Shown piece by piece: positions 19,166 through 29,665 of a DNA stretch of 64,000 nt. Each line of letters opens with the position of its first letter. The stretch's first letter is position 1. Source of the stretch: Lepidostoma basale (lineage: Eukaryota > Arthropoda > Insecta > Trichoptera > Lepidostomatidae); the NCBI GenBank assembly GCA_022606425.2, contig JAHDVF020000726.1:434001-498000 (forward strand), read 5' to 3'. A program made the position numbers and the translations under genes. Below the pieces are notes generated by a model that worked only from the letters and a program-made list of their open reading frames with translations, was not told where the DNA came from and searched no databases.

Positions 19166-19392
19166 GTCACACGTATAAAAAATCGATACGAAACAAGTAG
19201 CGAAATGCAACGAATGCAACGTCTTTTTTACACAGTTCCCGCTATAGCTAAATAAGTCAATATTGACTTCAACGATTCAAATGGATGATATAGGCTTATA
19301 AGACATTACGCAAGGTATATTTGTGAATAGATTTTATAAAATACAACGCTCGGTGCATTATGTTGCATTACATCATCCATGAACATTTAAAA
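19166..19392. other. AT-rich stretch, no gene seen
   Basis: No feature recognised. Confidence 0.35.
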
Positions 19393-19675
19393 AATAGGAT
19401 TAATTGTATGTCAATAGAGACGAAGATGCAAATTGGAAACAGAATATGGTGATCGAGGTGTTTACAGCACTTATGACTTGTCATTGGTTGGGTTAAGCGC
19501 ACGCTTTATGTAATACAACATTCCCCATTCCACCTTTCTTGTGACCACCATGTCTGACAAATTTTTGGAAGTTGTATATATGTTAATATGTAACATCAAA
19601 CTTCACATGTTAGTTTCAATCTACACACTAGCACCATCTATGAAGATTGGATTAAGCATAAAGCAGAAGATCTTT
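19393..19675 (+). repeat. Family D dispersed repeat
   Basis: It holds GTATGTCAATAGAGACGAAG, CATTGGTTGGGTTAAGCGCA and CACCATCTATGAAGATTGG. Copies lie at 19795-20100, 30427-30592, 59445-59530 and 62523-62850, with a fold-back at 58755-58955. No coding capacity is seen, so it is probably a non-autonomous DNA element. Confidence 0.6.
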
Positions 19676-19794
19676 GTTTTTATTAACGCAATGTGAAAGT
19701 CTACCGCCATTAACGTATTGCTAGATAACGCCTGGAGATGTCACTCCAATTTATATGCTATAACTGGACCAGTTTTTAGTTTTTAACAACATTT

Positions 19795-20100
19795 TGAATG
19801 TATACAAATACTTGTAGACGAAATACTGGATTTTACCCATTGCGGGTTATCAATTCAAGGTTATCAATTCATTTCTATTTAAAAAATAAACTATTAATCC
19901 TTAAGGATTGATTGTATCTCAATAGAGACGAAGGTGTAAATTGTTTTTTGGAAACAGAATATGGTGGTCGAGGCGTTTACAGGACTTATGACCTGTCATT
20001 GGTTGAGTTAAGCGATCGCTTTATGTTAACAGCATTCCCCATTCCTCCCTTCTTACGACCACCACGTGTGAAAAAATTTTGGAAGTTGGTAACATTCTAT
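19795..20100 (+). repeat. Family D dispersed repeat, longer copy
   Basis: It shares GATTGTATCTCAATAGAGAC and ATGGTGGTCGAGGCGTTTAC. Its left flank (TGAATGTATACAAATACTTG) matches 59500-59530 in reverse, which extends the family to about 300 bp. Confidence 0.6.
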
Positions 20101-20104
20101 TAAT

Positions 20105-20560
20105 CTTTAAGTATGTAAGCGAAGCGTGGGACTGGCAGAAGAAGGAAGAGAGCAGAATAAATGCGGTGGATATGAGGTCCCTGAGACGGACGTGTAGTAG
20201 AACGACGTACGTCAGAATTTCAAATGCTGATAGAAGGAGTGTAAAACGGAAGAAGGTATTATGGTTGGTTAGTTCTGACATATGGAGCGCATGGATGGAA
20301 AAATAATAGTTGAGAAAGTATACGTTAATGATGTAAATGAAGTACGGAGTCGAGGTAGATCGAGGAAAACATAACATGACCAAATATATCGAATTTTATA
20401 TATTGGTCATGTTAAAAGTCGGAGGAATCGACGTACGTGTATGACTCGTTGTATGAATGTGGAGGGAGCTAGAGAGGTATGTCAGGATAGAGTAGTGCGA
20501 CGGTCCATTCTCTCTGCCTACCCCTACGGGGAAACGGCGCGATGGTTTGTTGTTGTTTTT
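20105..20560 (+). mobile_element. RTE-A2 LINE fragment with (GTT)n tail
   Basis: It starts at GTAAGCGAAGCGTGGGACTG and ends CGGCGCGATGGTTTGTTGTT. 'WDWQKKEESRINAVDMRSLR' is still readable. Confidence 0.8.
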
Positions 20561-20654
20561 GTGAGCCTGGGAAAACCGGTCGCTGACAAAATTAAAACAA
20601 CAAGTGGAAGTAGTTAATAAAAAAACATCACACATTTTGCTTTGGAATTTCTGA

Positions 20655-20712
20655 GAAATTGTCGCGACAGCTGTTTCGCCAACTTATTTGGCATCATCGG
20701 GTGTTACAAACG
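20655..20712 (-). ncRNA. Hammerhead-like motif (ACAGCTGT type)
   Basis: The minus strand has CCGAUGA (20694-20700; U4 replaced by C), an extra U, a perfect stem II GCCAA/UUGGC, GAAAC (20673-20677), ACAGCUGU and the GUC triplet at 20666-20668. UUGU and ACAA can form an outer stem I. Confidence 0.55.
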
Positions 20713-20827
20713 ACAGTAGGATGATGCCAACAAGTAATCACAATCAATTCTACAATTTTAATTCGTTAAAATTCTTGTCTTCTCAAAGTACCTTATTTAA
20801 AGTTCTCCAAGATGCCTTAAACTATAA

Positions 20828-20990
20828 ATTAATATGAATGAAAACGTCTGTCTTCTAGGAGTTTCATTATATTTGATAATGCCTTAGAAGGGCGAAACAT
20901 GTCATTTCATCTAATATAATATAACTCCTTGAAAACAGACGTTTTCATTCGTATTAATTATTGAATATGGAGTTCTACATCATTGTTCAA
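20828..20990. repeat. Fold-back repeat with ACATGT-type hammerhead-like motif
   Basis: The ends are inverted (AATATGAATGAAAACGTCTG and CAGACGTTTTCATTCGTATT). Inside is UUGAUAA, an extra U, stem II GCCUU/AGGGC, GAAAC (20895-20899), ACAUGU and C (a GUC triplet). The core departs from consensus (C3 to U, G8 to A). Confidence 0.65.
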
Positions 20991-21009
20991 AAAACAATAA
21001 ATAAACAGA

Positions 21010-21268
21010 CTTGATTTGATTAAATAAAATTAAACGGATGTAACGAAATGTTTCGAAACATTTGTGAAGATGTGAAAGGAAATTAAGATGGACGAAAGTG
21101 GAGTGAGATATGGTTTAACCAAAAGCACGGTTGGCAAATGAGGTCTCATGAAGAATACGTGACAAGGGAATTAAACGGAAATACAAAGAAAGTAGAGAAA
21201 AAGTGAAACTTAACATAACGGTACCTTGTAATATGCATTCGAGATAAAATCTTAAATTGAAAAAATTC
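21010..21268. other. Unassigned stretch
   Basis: No recognisable gene or repeat. Confidence 0.3.
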
Positions 21269-21269
21269 T

Positions 21270-21495
21270 AACTAACCATCACGCCGTTTCTCCGGAAGAG
21301 TAGGCAGAGAGGATGGACCGCCATACCGTTCTGTTCTGACATACATCTCTAGCTTCCTCCATATTCATACATCGTAACATGCACGATCGTCAATTTTGGC
21401 GACTTCGAATGTGGCTGCCTTTCAACATTTGATTAATTTGGTCACGCTATGCTTTTCTTGGTCTTCCACGGCTTCTCGTTCCACTCACACTGGTT
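21270..21495 (-). mobile_element. RTE-A LINE 3' end
   Basis: CTAACTAACCATCACGCCGT marks the tail; the rest is the reverse complement of the last ~200 bases of the ORF, with many changes. Confidence 0.75.
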
Positions 21496-21561
21496 GTACA
21501 CAACATTTAATTTTTAAGATAATCTAATAATTTTGCTGAAATCTATTGATGTTAGTTCATA

Positions 21562-22062
21562 ATTAGCTAACTAACCATCACACCGTCTCCTCGAAGAGAT
21601 AGGCAGAAATAATGGACTGCCACACTTTTCCTTCCTGACATACTTCTATCGATTCCCCAACATTCAAACATCGTGTCATACACGGACGTTGATTTATCCG
21701 ACTCCTCACGTGGCCGAAATTCAATATTTGATTTATTTGATCGTGCCACGTTTTGCTCGCTCTTCCTCTATTTCTATTTCCATTTACAACGTTAACAAAT
21801 ACTTTTTTAACATCATTTCTTCATTCATTATTTCCATGTGTCCAAACTATCTTAATGTTCCTATCATTATTTTGTTCATGACACATTCATTCTCTTCTTA
21901 TATTTTCATTCGTCTAAACGCATTTCTACTGCATTTATTCTACTTTCATCCTTATTTTGCCAGTTCCATGCTTCGCTTCCGTACATTAGAAAATATAAAA
22001 AGTTAATGGTAGTGCACAATGGTGTTATTGTACCGTCCCTTTCGTATGGAAGCGAAGCATGA
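21562..22062. mobile_element. RTE-A LINE fragments
   Basis: 21562-21990 is a minus-strand copy from its tail to the 'MYGSEAW' region. 22005-22062 is a short plus-strand scrap (AGTGCACAATGGTGTTATTG). Confidence 0.75.
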
Positions 22063-22069
22063 CACATAC

Positions 22070-22375
22070 AATTGTGTGAAATCGTAAAAAAATGACATTA
22101 GCACTAATTCCATTTTTTAAGAAGACATCAATGATCGCGTATAATGATATCATGTTTTTGATGATATTGTCCGCAGTTCAAACCGAACAATAGAATTGGA
22201 TCAAAGTAACTTTAAAGCGATTTAAGCTCAATTACGAATGGCATAACAAGATAAGTGCTTTTTCAAAATTATTATTATAATAATATAATTTACTTTCAGA
22301 AGAATTTTTGAATTGTATTATATAAGAAACAGAACTTCAATAATATGAAATATCAACAATTTATTTAAAATAATA
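22070..22375. other. AT-rich stretch, no gene seen
   Basis: Nothing recognised. Confidence 0.35.
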
Positions 22376-22700
22376 TCTGGGAATCATGTTTACAAAAGAT
22401 GGAATAATGGAAAAGGACTTCGAAAGAAGGGTTGGTGCTGGGAATACAATAAGCTGGGCACTCTTAAGTCATCACCGCAAATACATAATATGGCAGTACG
22501 TAATGGAGTAATGGTGCCAACTGTTATGTATGCAAGTGAAGCTTAGGGCTAGAAAAGAAGTATAAAAGTAAAACAAATGCCGTAGAAATGAGATCAGTGA
22601 GAAGAATGAGCGGAAAAACGATGTATGATAGAATACCAAACGACGAAATAAGGAAGAAATGTAAGAAAAATACGTCATAAATATAGTTATTCTGTGTTGA
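22376..22700 (+). mobile_element. RTE-A LINE fragment, left of a fold-back insertion
   Basis: It begins at TGGGAATCATGTTTACAAAA ('LGSMFTRDG' region) and runs to the 'EIRKKCK' region, where the fold-back repeat starts. Confidence 0.7.
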
Positions 22701-22710
22701 AGCATGATAG

Positions 22711-23000
22711 GAATCTCCATATTAAATAATAAATACGAATGAAAACATCGGCTTTTAGGAAATTTCGTAATACTCGTAATTAATGGAAATGACATTTTCC
22801 GCCTGTCTAAGGAATTATCAAATGAAATAAAATCCCTGTCTAACACATTATCAAATCACAAAATGCCTAATTAAGACATGATCAAATGTCTGTTCAAGAC
22901 ATTTGATAATGCTTTAGAAAGGCGAAACATGTCATTCCCATAAATTATTATATTATATAACTTCTAGAAAACAGACGTTTTCATTCGTATTAATTATTCA
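22711..23000. repeat. Fold-back repeat with ACATGT-type motif
   Basis: The inverted ends (AATACGAATGAAAACATCGG and ACGTTTTCATTCGTATTAAT) enclose UUGAUAA (22903-22909), GCUUU/AAAGGC, GAAAC (22924-22928) and AUGUC. A degenerate copy lies on the other strand at 22786-22850. Confidence 0.65.
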
Positions 23001-23009
23001 TAAATACAT

Positions 23010-23203
23010 TTAAATGGCACGATCAAATAAATCAAATATTGAATGTCGGCCACGTGAGGAGTCGGAGAAATCGACGCGCGGGCATGACACGAGGTATGAA
23101 AGTTGAATAAGCGAGAGAAATATGTCAGGAAAGAAAATTATGGCAGCGCATTCTATCTGCCTTACCCTTCGGAGAGACGGCGTGATAGTTAGTTAGTTAA
23201 ATA
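23010..23203 (+). mobile_element. RTE-A LINE 3' end
   Basis: It starts at GGCACGATCAAATAAATCAA and ends GGCGTGATAGTTAGTTAGTT. Confidence 0.8.
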
Positions 23204-23229
23204 TACTTATCCGTCCACTTGTTCCAGTT

Positions 23230-23600
23230 ATTCAAATATAAAAATGAAATCACTTCAATGCATTTGTTGATTGGGCGGCAGTGACGTCTATGGTATATGA
23301 GACGAAATATCGATTCTACATTTCAGTTGCAGCTATATCTATAAAAAGAAAGGGATGCACGGTCCTTGAAGCGGGATGCATAATATTCGTAGGGGGAGCC
23401 CCCCTATTTTGAAAATCGGAGGGGTAGATATAACCTTGAAACATAAATAGGTGTGTATATTCACATCCAGGGGTGGAGAGGCTGCTATTTGTATTCTCCC
23501 ACGATTCTGGAGCTTCGACCCCTGCTTTTAAATCTGCTAATTTCAAGGATGGGGTTTGGGTCAACATTTCGATTTTTTTTTATATTTCCACGCTGCCAGC
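23230..23600 (-). other. Unassigned stretch with an 83-codon orphan ORF
   Basis: The minus frame 23567-23316 is open, with 'LADLKAGVEAPESWENTNSS'. No family is recognised and nothing nearby supports it. It may be chance or part of an unknown repeat. Confidence 0.2.
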
Positions 23601-23624
23601 GCAATAATTTAAATAAAACTATCT

Positions 23625-23940
23625 AGCTAACCATCACGCCGTCTACCAGAATGGTAGGCAGTAATAATAGAAAGCCACAGTGTACTTTCATGACTAACTA
23701 ACTAACCATCACGCCGTCTCCCCGAAGGGGTAGGCAGAAAGAATGGACTGCCACACCTTTCTTTCCTGACATATTTCTCTCGCTTCCTCAACATTCATAC
23801 ATCGTGTCATGCACGCGCGTCGATTTCTCTGACTCCTCACATGGCCGACATTCAATATTTGATTTATTTGATCGTGCCACGTTTTCCTTAGTCTTCCTCT
23901 ATTTCTGGTACCATTTACATCATTAACCCCATAATGACTA
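23625..23940 (-). mobile_element. RTE-A LINE 3' ends (a scrap plus a longer copy)
   Basis: 23625-23690 is a tail scrap; 23697-23935 is a copy with 'RGRLRKTWHDQINQILNVG' and 'CQERKVWQSILSAYPFGETA'. Confidence 0.8.
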
Positions 23941-23997
23941 AATGACGAAATACCTGTATATAAGTAATAACTCAATATCACTTAACTGTTAAAATTC

Positions 23998-24040
23998 ATA
24001 CAATGAAGAAGGAAAGTTTGTGTCCCGAAACATGTGTATT
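23998..24040 (+). ncRNA. Weak hammerhead-like motif (ACATGT type)
   Basis: AUGAAGA, an extra A, GGA...UCC, GAAAC and AUGUG. Only the general layout is preserved. The flank AATGTGAATCCACAACACAA recurs at 44670-44700 beside a related motif. Confidence 0.3.
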
Positions 24041-24144
24041 AAAAGTGCAAAAAAGGATTGTGAAAATACAAAGTTTGCAAAAATTTATTCAAATGTGAAT
24101 CCACAACACAAAATGATGGCGAATAAAGAAGAGACGATCATCAT

Positions 24145-24572
24145 TACAGCTTCGAAGAGATGGGCATCTCATTACCCATTTATTTAAATTAATCAGGGGA
24201 TATTTCAAGAACTCGGCCGTGCTAGAGGGTGTTGGTCTTTTTGTCCCTGATAGATTTCTCCGACAGCGACAGCACAGATTGTTTTACCTACCGGCCACCA
24301 GAACCAATCTGCCTCTAGTGACACCGGTGAAAAGAGCGATTAGTCTGCTGAACGCGGTCTCCTCGGAGATCGACGTCTTTCATATTAGTGAAGGTACGTT
24401 CAGGGGACAAATACTCTTGAATTTAGAAAGTATTTTGTCTTACTAATTTCGAACCATCTCTAATGCGTTCCTTGTATTATGATAATATTTTACCTGTACT
24501 CAAAAGATGCCTTAAACATTTTGCGGTTTGTAATGTCTTTTGAGTTAATAAACTAATTTGATTTGATTATAA
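24145..24572 (+). mobile_element. Jockey-like LINE (family J) 3' end
   Basis: It contains 'LFVPDRFLRQRQHRLFYLPA' and 'KRAISLLNAVSSEIDVFHIS' and ends in ATTTGATTTGATT. Confidence 0.8.
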
Positions 24573-24596
24573 TTTGAAACCAATATAGGAAAAAAA

Positions 24597-24715
24597 ACAT
24601 TGTGTCATTCGTGCACGTCGATTTCTCTGACTCCTCGCGTGGCCGACATTTAATATTTTATTGATTTAATCATGCCACGTTTTCCTCGGTCTTCCTCTAT
24701 TTCTAGTTCTGACAC
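24597..24715 (-). mobile_element. RTE-A LINE scrap
   Basis: Reverse complement of the 'TWHDQINQ' to 'RNRRACMTR' region. Confidence 0.65.
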
Positions 24716-25034
24716 AATGACCGTTATAGTACTCAAGCAACGGTAAATATATTGAAGTGTTTTTTTCCATACTTTACATAGTTTGATTGTTGAAATTGCC
24801 TTCATGCAGATCCGAGCACATTTGAACAGAGCGTGAATTAGATCAAATTGCATACAAAATAACACAACTATTGAATAGGAGCAATAACCGCTGGACCAAA
24901 CTACTGGGAACAAAGGAGCAACAGTTACGATCTGCGATGAACTGGATAGCCCGCATAATACAAGCTTATTCCGAACGACGTGAAAGAGCAGAATGAAGAT
25001 GTTTTGGAAGTGGAAATATATATTTTTTAACATC
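24716..25034. other. Unassigned stretch
   Basis: No gene or repeat recognised. Confidence 0.3.
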
Positions 25035-25390
25035 TCGTCACCTGAGAGTAAAAGGCTTTTTTTCGTGAAAAGGGTTCTTACTAACCTTATCTATACGTGC
25101 AATTAAAAAAACATGTAATAGTATCGTCATTTTGATGTTACGAAATGAATCAAGTTCCATCTGAAAATTCAAAACACACGATTCACTGAAGAAGGATTCA
25201 TTTACACAGAACTTTATTATTCCAACTGCCGCCAGAGAAAATTTACACGCTTCTCGGTAAAAGAGTTTCATCTGCTTCAGATGGAACCCTTTTATTCCAA
25301 GATGCACACCCGAAACCAACAAAACTTTGACGTCATTTTTCTCAGATTTTTACTTTTGACAGTTGGAACCTTCTTACTCTCAGGTGACGA
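25035..25390. mobile_element. MITE-like element with 17-bp terminal inverted repeats
   Basis: TCGTCACCTGAGAGTAA at 25035-25051 is exactly inverted at 25374-25390. The ~356-bp interior has a 94-codon minus ORF without a known motif and an internal CATCTG/CAGATG palindrome near 25265-25285. No clear target-site duplication is seen, so the superfamily is open. Confidence 0.55.
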
Positions 25391-25442
25391 CCTGTAGATT
25401 CCAGCATAGGTCAGTGGAATGATCGTTGTGTTTTTCATTTTC

Positions 25443-25822
25443 TAACTAACTAACTAACCATCACGCCGTCTCTCCGAAGGGGTGGGCAGAAAGAATGGAC
25501 TCCCACACTTTCCTTTCCTGACATATTTATCTTGATTCCTCAACATTCATACATCTTGTCATGCACGCGCGTCGATTTCTCCGACTCCTCACTTGGCCGA
25601 CATTTAATATTTGATTGATTTGATCGTTCCACGTTTTCCTCGGTATTCCTCTATTTCTAGTACCATTTACATCGTTAATATATAAAAAAATTACCTTTCT
25701 TTCTTCATTAATTCTTTCCATATGTCCAAACCATCTAATTGATCCTTTCATTATTTTGTTCATAACACCATCATTCGCACCGCATTCACTTCTTATATTT
25801 GCATTTGAACCTCTATCATATA
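25443..25822 (-). mobile_element. RTE-A LINE fragment
   Basis: The (AACT)n tail is at 25443-25458. The minus strand reads 'NRGIPRKTWNDQINQILNVG' and 'KGSIRWFGHMERINE'. Confidence 0.8.
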
Positions 25823-25848
25823 AGAGAAGAAGAACGGTTGTTTGGTTA

Positions 25849-25905
25849 CAATTGTAACACCTGATGATGTCAACAATAGGTTGACGAAACAGCTGTCGCG
25901 TGAAA
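25849..25905 (+). ncRNA. Hammerhead-like motif with complete consensus core (ACAGCTGT type)
   Basis: CUGAUGA (25861-25867), an extra U, stem II GUCAAC (25869-25874) with GUUGAC (25880-25885), GAAAC (25886-25890), the palindromic stem III ACAGCUGU (25889-25896) and C25897, giving a GUC cleavage triplet. All conserved core bases are present except for the inserted U between A9 and stem II. Stem III has no room for a loop, so cleavage would need dimerisation, as described for small hammerheads of Penelope-like elements. One of the two best copies in the window. Confidence 0.6.
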
Positions 25906-25967
25906 TAAAAACACAATTGTGATACATAAAACAAAGTGTTATTTTTTTTCTTAATTTTTTTTTAAAC

Positions 25968-26165
25968 ACCACTTTGCATCATGACAGCATGAGCCAAATC
26001 GATGTAAAGGGTATTATAGTGATAGGTAGCTAATCTATCGCTATTTTATTGTCACGTGAATTCTACACCAGACCAAAGACAGTGTGACAATCATACTGCC
26101 CTCGCCGGGAATCGAACCCGGAACCTACGGGGTGGCAGTCAATGCACTTACCACAGGACCGTCGT
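25968..26165 (-). mobile_element. SINE1 (tRNA-derived)
   Basis: The minus strand has the tRNA-like head (A box around 26145, B box GGGTTCGATTCCCGG at 26103-26117), the GTGTGATTGTCAC-like segment, TTCACGTGACAATAAAAT and CTTTACATCGATTTGGCTCA. The middle is slightly shortened. Confidence 0.75.
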
Positions 26166-26748
26166 TATTTAACCGTTTACAAATTAAGTCATCTGATCTA
26201 GGTCCTCTATACCTTATACAACTTTTCATACAGATTTTTTATCTGAGATGTCAAAGCATATTGGTTATTACAACGCTCGGCGTTCTATCCGCGCCGCCCA
26301 CGCTGTGGCTGTTCCGAGATAATGCGGTGTAGATACAGGAAGAGGGAAGAGCTAGTCAGTGGATATCGCTGTCCGGACATGAATAGACCGGCCGGTCAAA
26401 CTAGTCGATATGGTGCACCTTGCTTGACCGCCGGTGGTCAAACTGTGCAGCGCGCGCCCCAAGAAAAAAATTATATCACACCATCGCTTCTTACTAAATC
26501 GTACGAATTTTTATTTACCTATTCTCAAACAGTTTAAAGCGGTTTGTAAAAATATACTTACAATGAAAACGCAACTGTTTTATCGGTTTTACTGTGTTTT
26601 TTTTATTTAAATACTAGCTGACCCGGCAACACTTCGCTATTGCTATATTCGAGTATATAAATACACCCAATATATATTAAACAAATACAATTAAAATTCA
26701 AAATGACTTAATTTATTGGATTAAATGCCATATGCATAGGTGCCAGAA
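26166..26748. other. Unassigned stretch between two SINEs, with a GC-rich patch
   Basis: 26270-26465 is GC-rich (CGCCGGTGGTCAAACTGTGC) and has an uninterrupted short ORF without motif. 26618-26660 carries the ACTAGCTGACCCGGCAACAC repeat terminus. No host gene is recognised. Confidence 0.35.
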
Positions 26749-27003
26749 TTATTATTTATTATTTTGTTCAATCGCTCTTTACATCAAGACAGCATGAGCC
26801 AAATCGATGTAAAGGGTATTAGAGCTTTCATAGTGATTCTCGTGACATGTGATAGGAAGATAATCTATCGCCATTTTATTGTCACGTGAATTGTAGACCA
26901 AACCAAAGACAGTGTGACAATCACACTGCCCTCACCGGGAATCGAAACCGGAACCTTCGGGGTGGCAGTCAATGCACTTACCACTCGGCCATGAAGGTCG
27001 TCT
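26749..27003 (-). mobile_element. SINE1 (tRNA-derived), near full length
   Basis: The minus strand runs from CAGACGACCTTCATGGCCGA through the B box, TTCACGTGACAATAAAATGG, CACATGTCACGAGAATCACT and CCCTTTACATCGATTTGGCT to an ATTATT-type tail. This copy best defines the ~255-bp SINE. Confidence 0.8.
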
Positions 27004-27594
27004 GTATAAGAATGCGTGTATTTTAATATTAATATGAGTTGAACAATTGAAGGCTACACATTGCAAAGGTGCAAAGTATACATAAAGTCAAAAAATAGTT
27101 TTTGATGCTAATTGGTCTTAAATATAAATGTGCAAAAGTGCGTAATGATTGAATAATATAATGTAGTTCAAACATCACCCTAAAGATGCCACTCGTAGCA
27201 CTGAAAAAAATAGAAATTTATAGGCAAAGAAAACACAATTCAAACTGGGTGTCTTGGGAGTTTTTGGTTCAAAATCCCGCGCCACAGTTTGGCGATCGTT
27301 CGGGAAACATCGGAAACGGGTTCGGCGGTACCAGGACCGGTTTCGAATGTTCTATATAACACAAAGTGCATACAGACGTGGTCTAGAGGGTATCATCACA
27401 GATCACCATGTCAAAATAAAACATAAAAACTTGTACATAAAAACAATATACAATAATAAAGAAAAAACTTCGATCAAACGGTGAAGGGTTTCCGAGGTAC
27501 CAGAGTCAAAGTGCGTTTCAGAGTAGGCTTGTACGAAACTTTAAAATGTTCTATAGATAATAATTTATAAATGTTTTGGTATATGGTTATTGAT
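27004..27594. other. Unassigned stretch with diverged internal repeats
   Basis: GTACCAGGACCGGTTTCGAA with TGTTCTATA near 27330-27355 resembles GTACCAGAGTCAAAGTGCGT with TGTTCTATA near 27497-27555, and more weakly 28535-28580. No gene is recognised. Confidence 0.35.
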
Positions 27595-27793
27595 TTAATT
27601 TGATCGTGCCACGTTTTTCTCGGTCTTCCTCTTAACCTATATTTTTTTAACCAAAACAAAAGCCTATCCAAAAAAGCTAAGATGGCAGAGCACAATGGTG
27701 TTTTTGTGCTGACCCTTATGTATGGAAGTGAAGCATGGAACTGGCAGAAGAAGGATGAAAGTAGAATAAATGCAGTAGAAATGAGATCTCTAA
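27595..27793. mobile_element. RTE-A LINE: minus scrap, then left part of a split plus copy
   Basis: 27595-27640 is a minus-strand scrap. 27683-27793 is plus ('LTLMYGSEAWNWQKKDESRI') and stops at GATCTCTA, where a CR1-type LINE is inserted. Confidence 0.75.
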
Positions 27794-28107
27794 TAATAAT
27801 AATAATAATAATAAATTGGATTATTTATAGAACGCCATTTTTATGAATTACTCATCTCGCGCTGTAGAAAATGCTCCGTTTTATGAACTAGTTCAAAATA
27901 AACATATTTAGAATGAGGGCTGCACCTAATGCAGTCGATCAACCCTTCTTATCGGGAAAGGATAATTTGAAAATGTGCGTTTTGAGTCTCGATCTAAACT
28001 CTGACTAATTCTCAATGCACTTAAGGTCTGCTGGAAGATTGTTCCAGGCTGAAGGGCCGGCTACTGCGAAGGCTCGGTCGCCAAAGTTTGTGCTAGGACA
28101 GCGTTTT
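27794..28107 (-). mobile_element. CR1/L2-type LINE 3' end inserted in RTE-A
   Basis: The tail (TTA)n is at 27794-27820. The minus strand continues through the 3' UTR into 'FGDRAFAVAGPSAWNNLPA'-like sequence. CTCTA occurs at both junctions as a short duplication. Confidence 0.75.
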
Positions 28108-28440
28108 AAAAAGCTCTAAGACGAATGTGTGATAAATGTTGATAGTGTTATGAACAAAATAATGAAAGGATCATTTAGATGGTTTAGACACATGTAAAGA
28201 ATGAGCGAAGAAAGAATACAATAAATGGAACTAGAAATAGAGGAAGACCGAGGGAAACGTGGCACGATCGAATAAATCAAATATTGAACGTCGGCCACGT
28301 GAGGAGTCAGGGGAATCGACGCGCGTGCATGACACGATGTATGAATGTTGAGGAAGCGAGAGAAATATGTCAGGAAAGAAAAGTGTGGAAGACCATTTTT
28401 TCTGCCTTCTGGGAGACGGCGTGATGGTTAGTTAGTTAGT
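28108..28440 (+). mobile_element. RTE-A LINE, right part of the split copy
   Basis: It resumes with CTCTAAGACGAATGTGTGAT and ends GGCGTGATGGTTAGTTAGTT. Confidence 0.8.
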
Positions 28441-28690
28441 TAGTTTTATATGGTCATGTTGAATTTTTATTGAAACGACTATAAAAGGGCATTGAATAAA
28501 GGTTTTTTTTTTGTAGTTATGTCTGACCGCTTTAGATACCTGTGGGAGTGGGCTTGTACGAAACTGTACTGTCACGTACTATAAATAAGGAATAATTTAA
28601 TTTTTTGTATAAAGTTATGTTGATTTTTTATTGATTCGACTATGATGTTACGTACTATTCGATAACCGTGGGAATCGTAAGATGGCTATG
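28441..28690. other. Unassigned stretch
   Basis: No gene is seen. GGGCTTGTACGAAACTGTAC resembles 27527-27545. Confidence 0.3.
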
Positions 28691-28691
28691 C

Positions 28692-28877
28692 GAGCATGGT
28701 TAATCTAACTAATTAACCATGACGCCGTTTCCCCGTAAGGGTAGGCAGAAAGAACGGACCGCCACATTGTTCTATCATAACACACTATACAAGCTTTCTT
28801 TATATACATCGTGTCACGCACTCTTGTCGATTTTGTCGACATCAAATATGTCTGCCTTTTATAAATGGAACATTAAT
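28692..28877 (-). mobile_element. RTE-A LINE scrap
   Basis: A tail (CTAATTAACCATGACGCCGT) and degenerate 3' ORF sequence in reverse. Confidence 0.6.
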
Positions 28878-29056
28878 ATTAATTGGTCGTTGATAGTCTA
28901 GGGGGTAAACGCTTGGCTCCTAATCCAGGGGACATGGGTTCGAGCCTGGACACGACCAGATTCCTTCTTCATAATAATGACCTATTTTCTGCTCATATTG
29001 AAGATTGTAAAAGAAATTTTAATATCATTGATTAAAACTTTGATGTTAGTCTTTTT
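28878..29056 (+). mobile_element. SINE2 (tRNA-derived), full-length type
   Basis: Head GATAGTCTAGGGGGTAAACG (A-box region), B box GGGTTCGAGCCTGGAC, then the body TTCCTTCTTCATAATAATGA, ATTTTCTGCTCATATTGAAG and GATGTTAGTCTTTTT. Length is about 175 bp. The RTE-A copy resumes right after it. Confidence 0.8.
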
Positions 29057-29665
29057 AAATCAAATATTAAATGTCGGCCACCCGAGGACTAGTGGAAAAT
29101 AGACGTGCGTGCATAACGGGATGTATGAATATAGAGAAGGCAGTAGAAATGAGATCTCTAAGACTTATGTGTGGTAAATCTGTATATGATAGAGTGTCAA
29201 TTGCAAATATAAGAAGTGAATGCGTTGCGAATGAAAGTGTTATGAACAAAATAATGAAAGGGTCGTTAAGATGTTTTGGACACATGGAAAGAGTGAGTGA
29301 AGACAGAATGGTGAAGAAGGTATGTAAACGACGTGAACGGAGCTAAAAATAGAGGAAGGCCGAGAAAAACTTCGTCGGTCACGTAAGGAGTCTAAGAAAT
29401 CGACGTGCGTGCATAACACGATGTATGAATGTAGAGGAATCGAGAGAAGTATGTCGTTTCATATGTCCAAACCATCTTAGTGACACTTTCTTAATTTTAT
29501 TTTGGACGCATTAATCTACTATATTTTCGTTCGATACTCTATCTAAATTGGTTTTCCCTACAGTATTTTAGTGATATAATTTCTACGCTAATTATCATAC
29601 ATTCATCCTACATCCTATCTGCCTAACCTTTCGGAAAAACGACGTGATGGTTAGTTAGATGTTCC
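29057..29665 (+). mobile_element. RTE-A LINE mosaic
   Basis: Plus-strand pieces 29057-29460 and 29600-29660 (tail GATGGTTAGTTAG) flank a minus-strand piece 29455-29570. 'RSECVANESVMNKIMKGSLR' is readable. The order is scrambled, so several insertions or rearrangements are likely. Confidence 0.7.

Noticed and set aside
23316..23567. 83-codon minus-strand ORF as a gene
   Set aside because: No motif, splice context or repeat support; kept only as an orphan ORF.
28878..28950. tRNA gene candidates from A- and B-box-like sequence
   Set aside because: The same sequence is repeated at 5826, 36441, 48198, 53285 and 54191 with a common non-tRNA body and no proper acceptor or anticodon arms; it is a SINE head.
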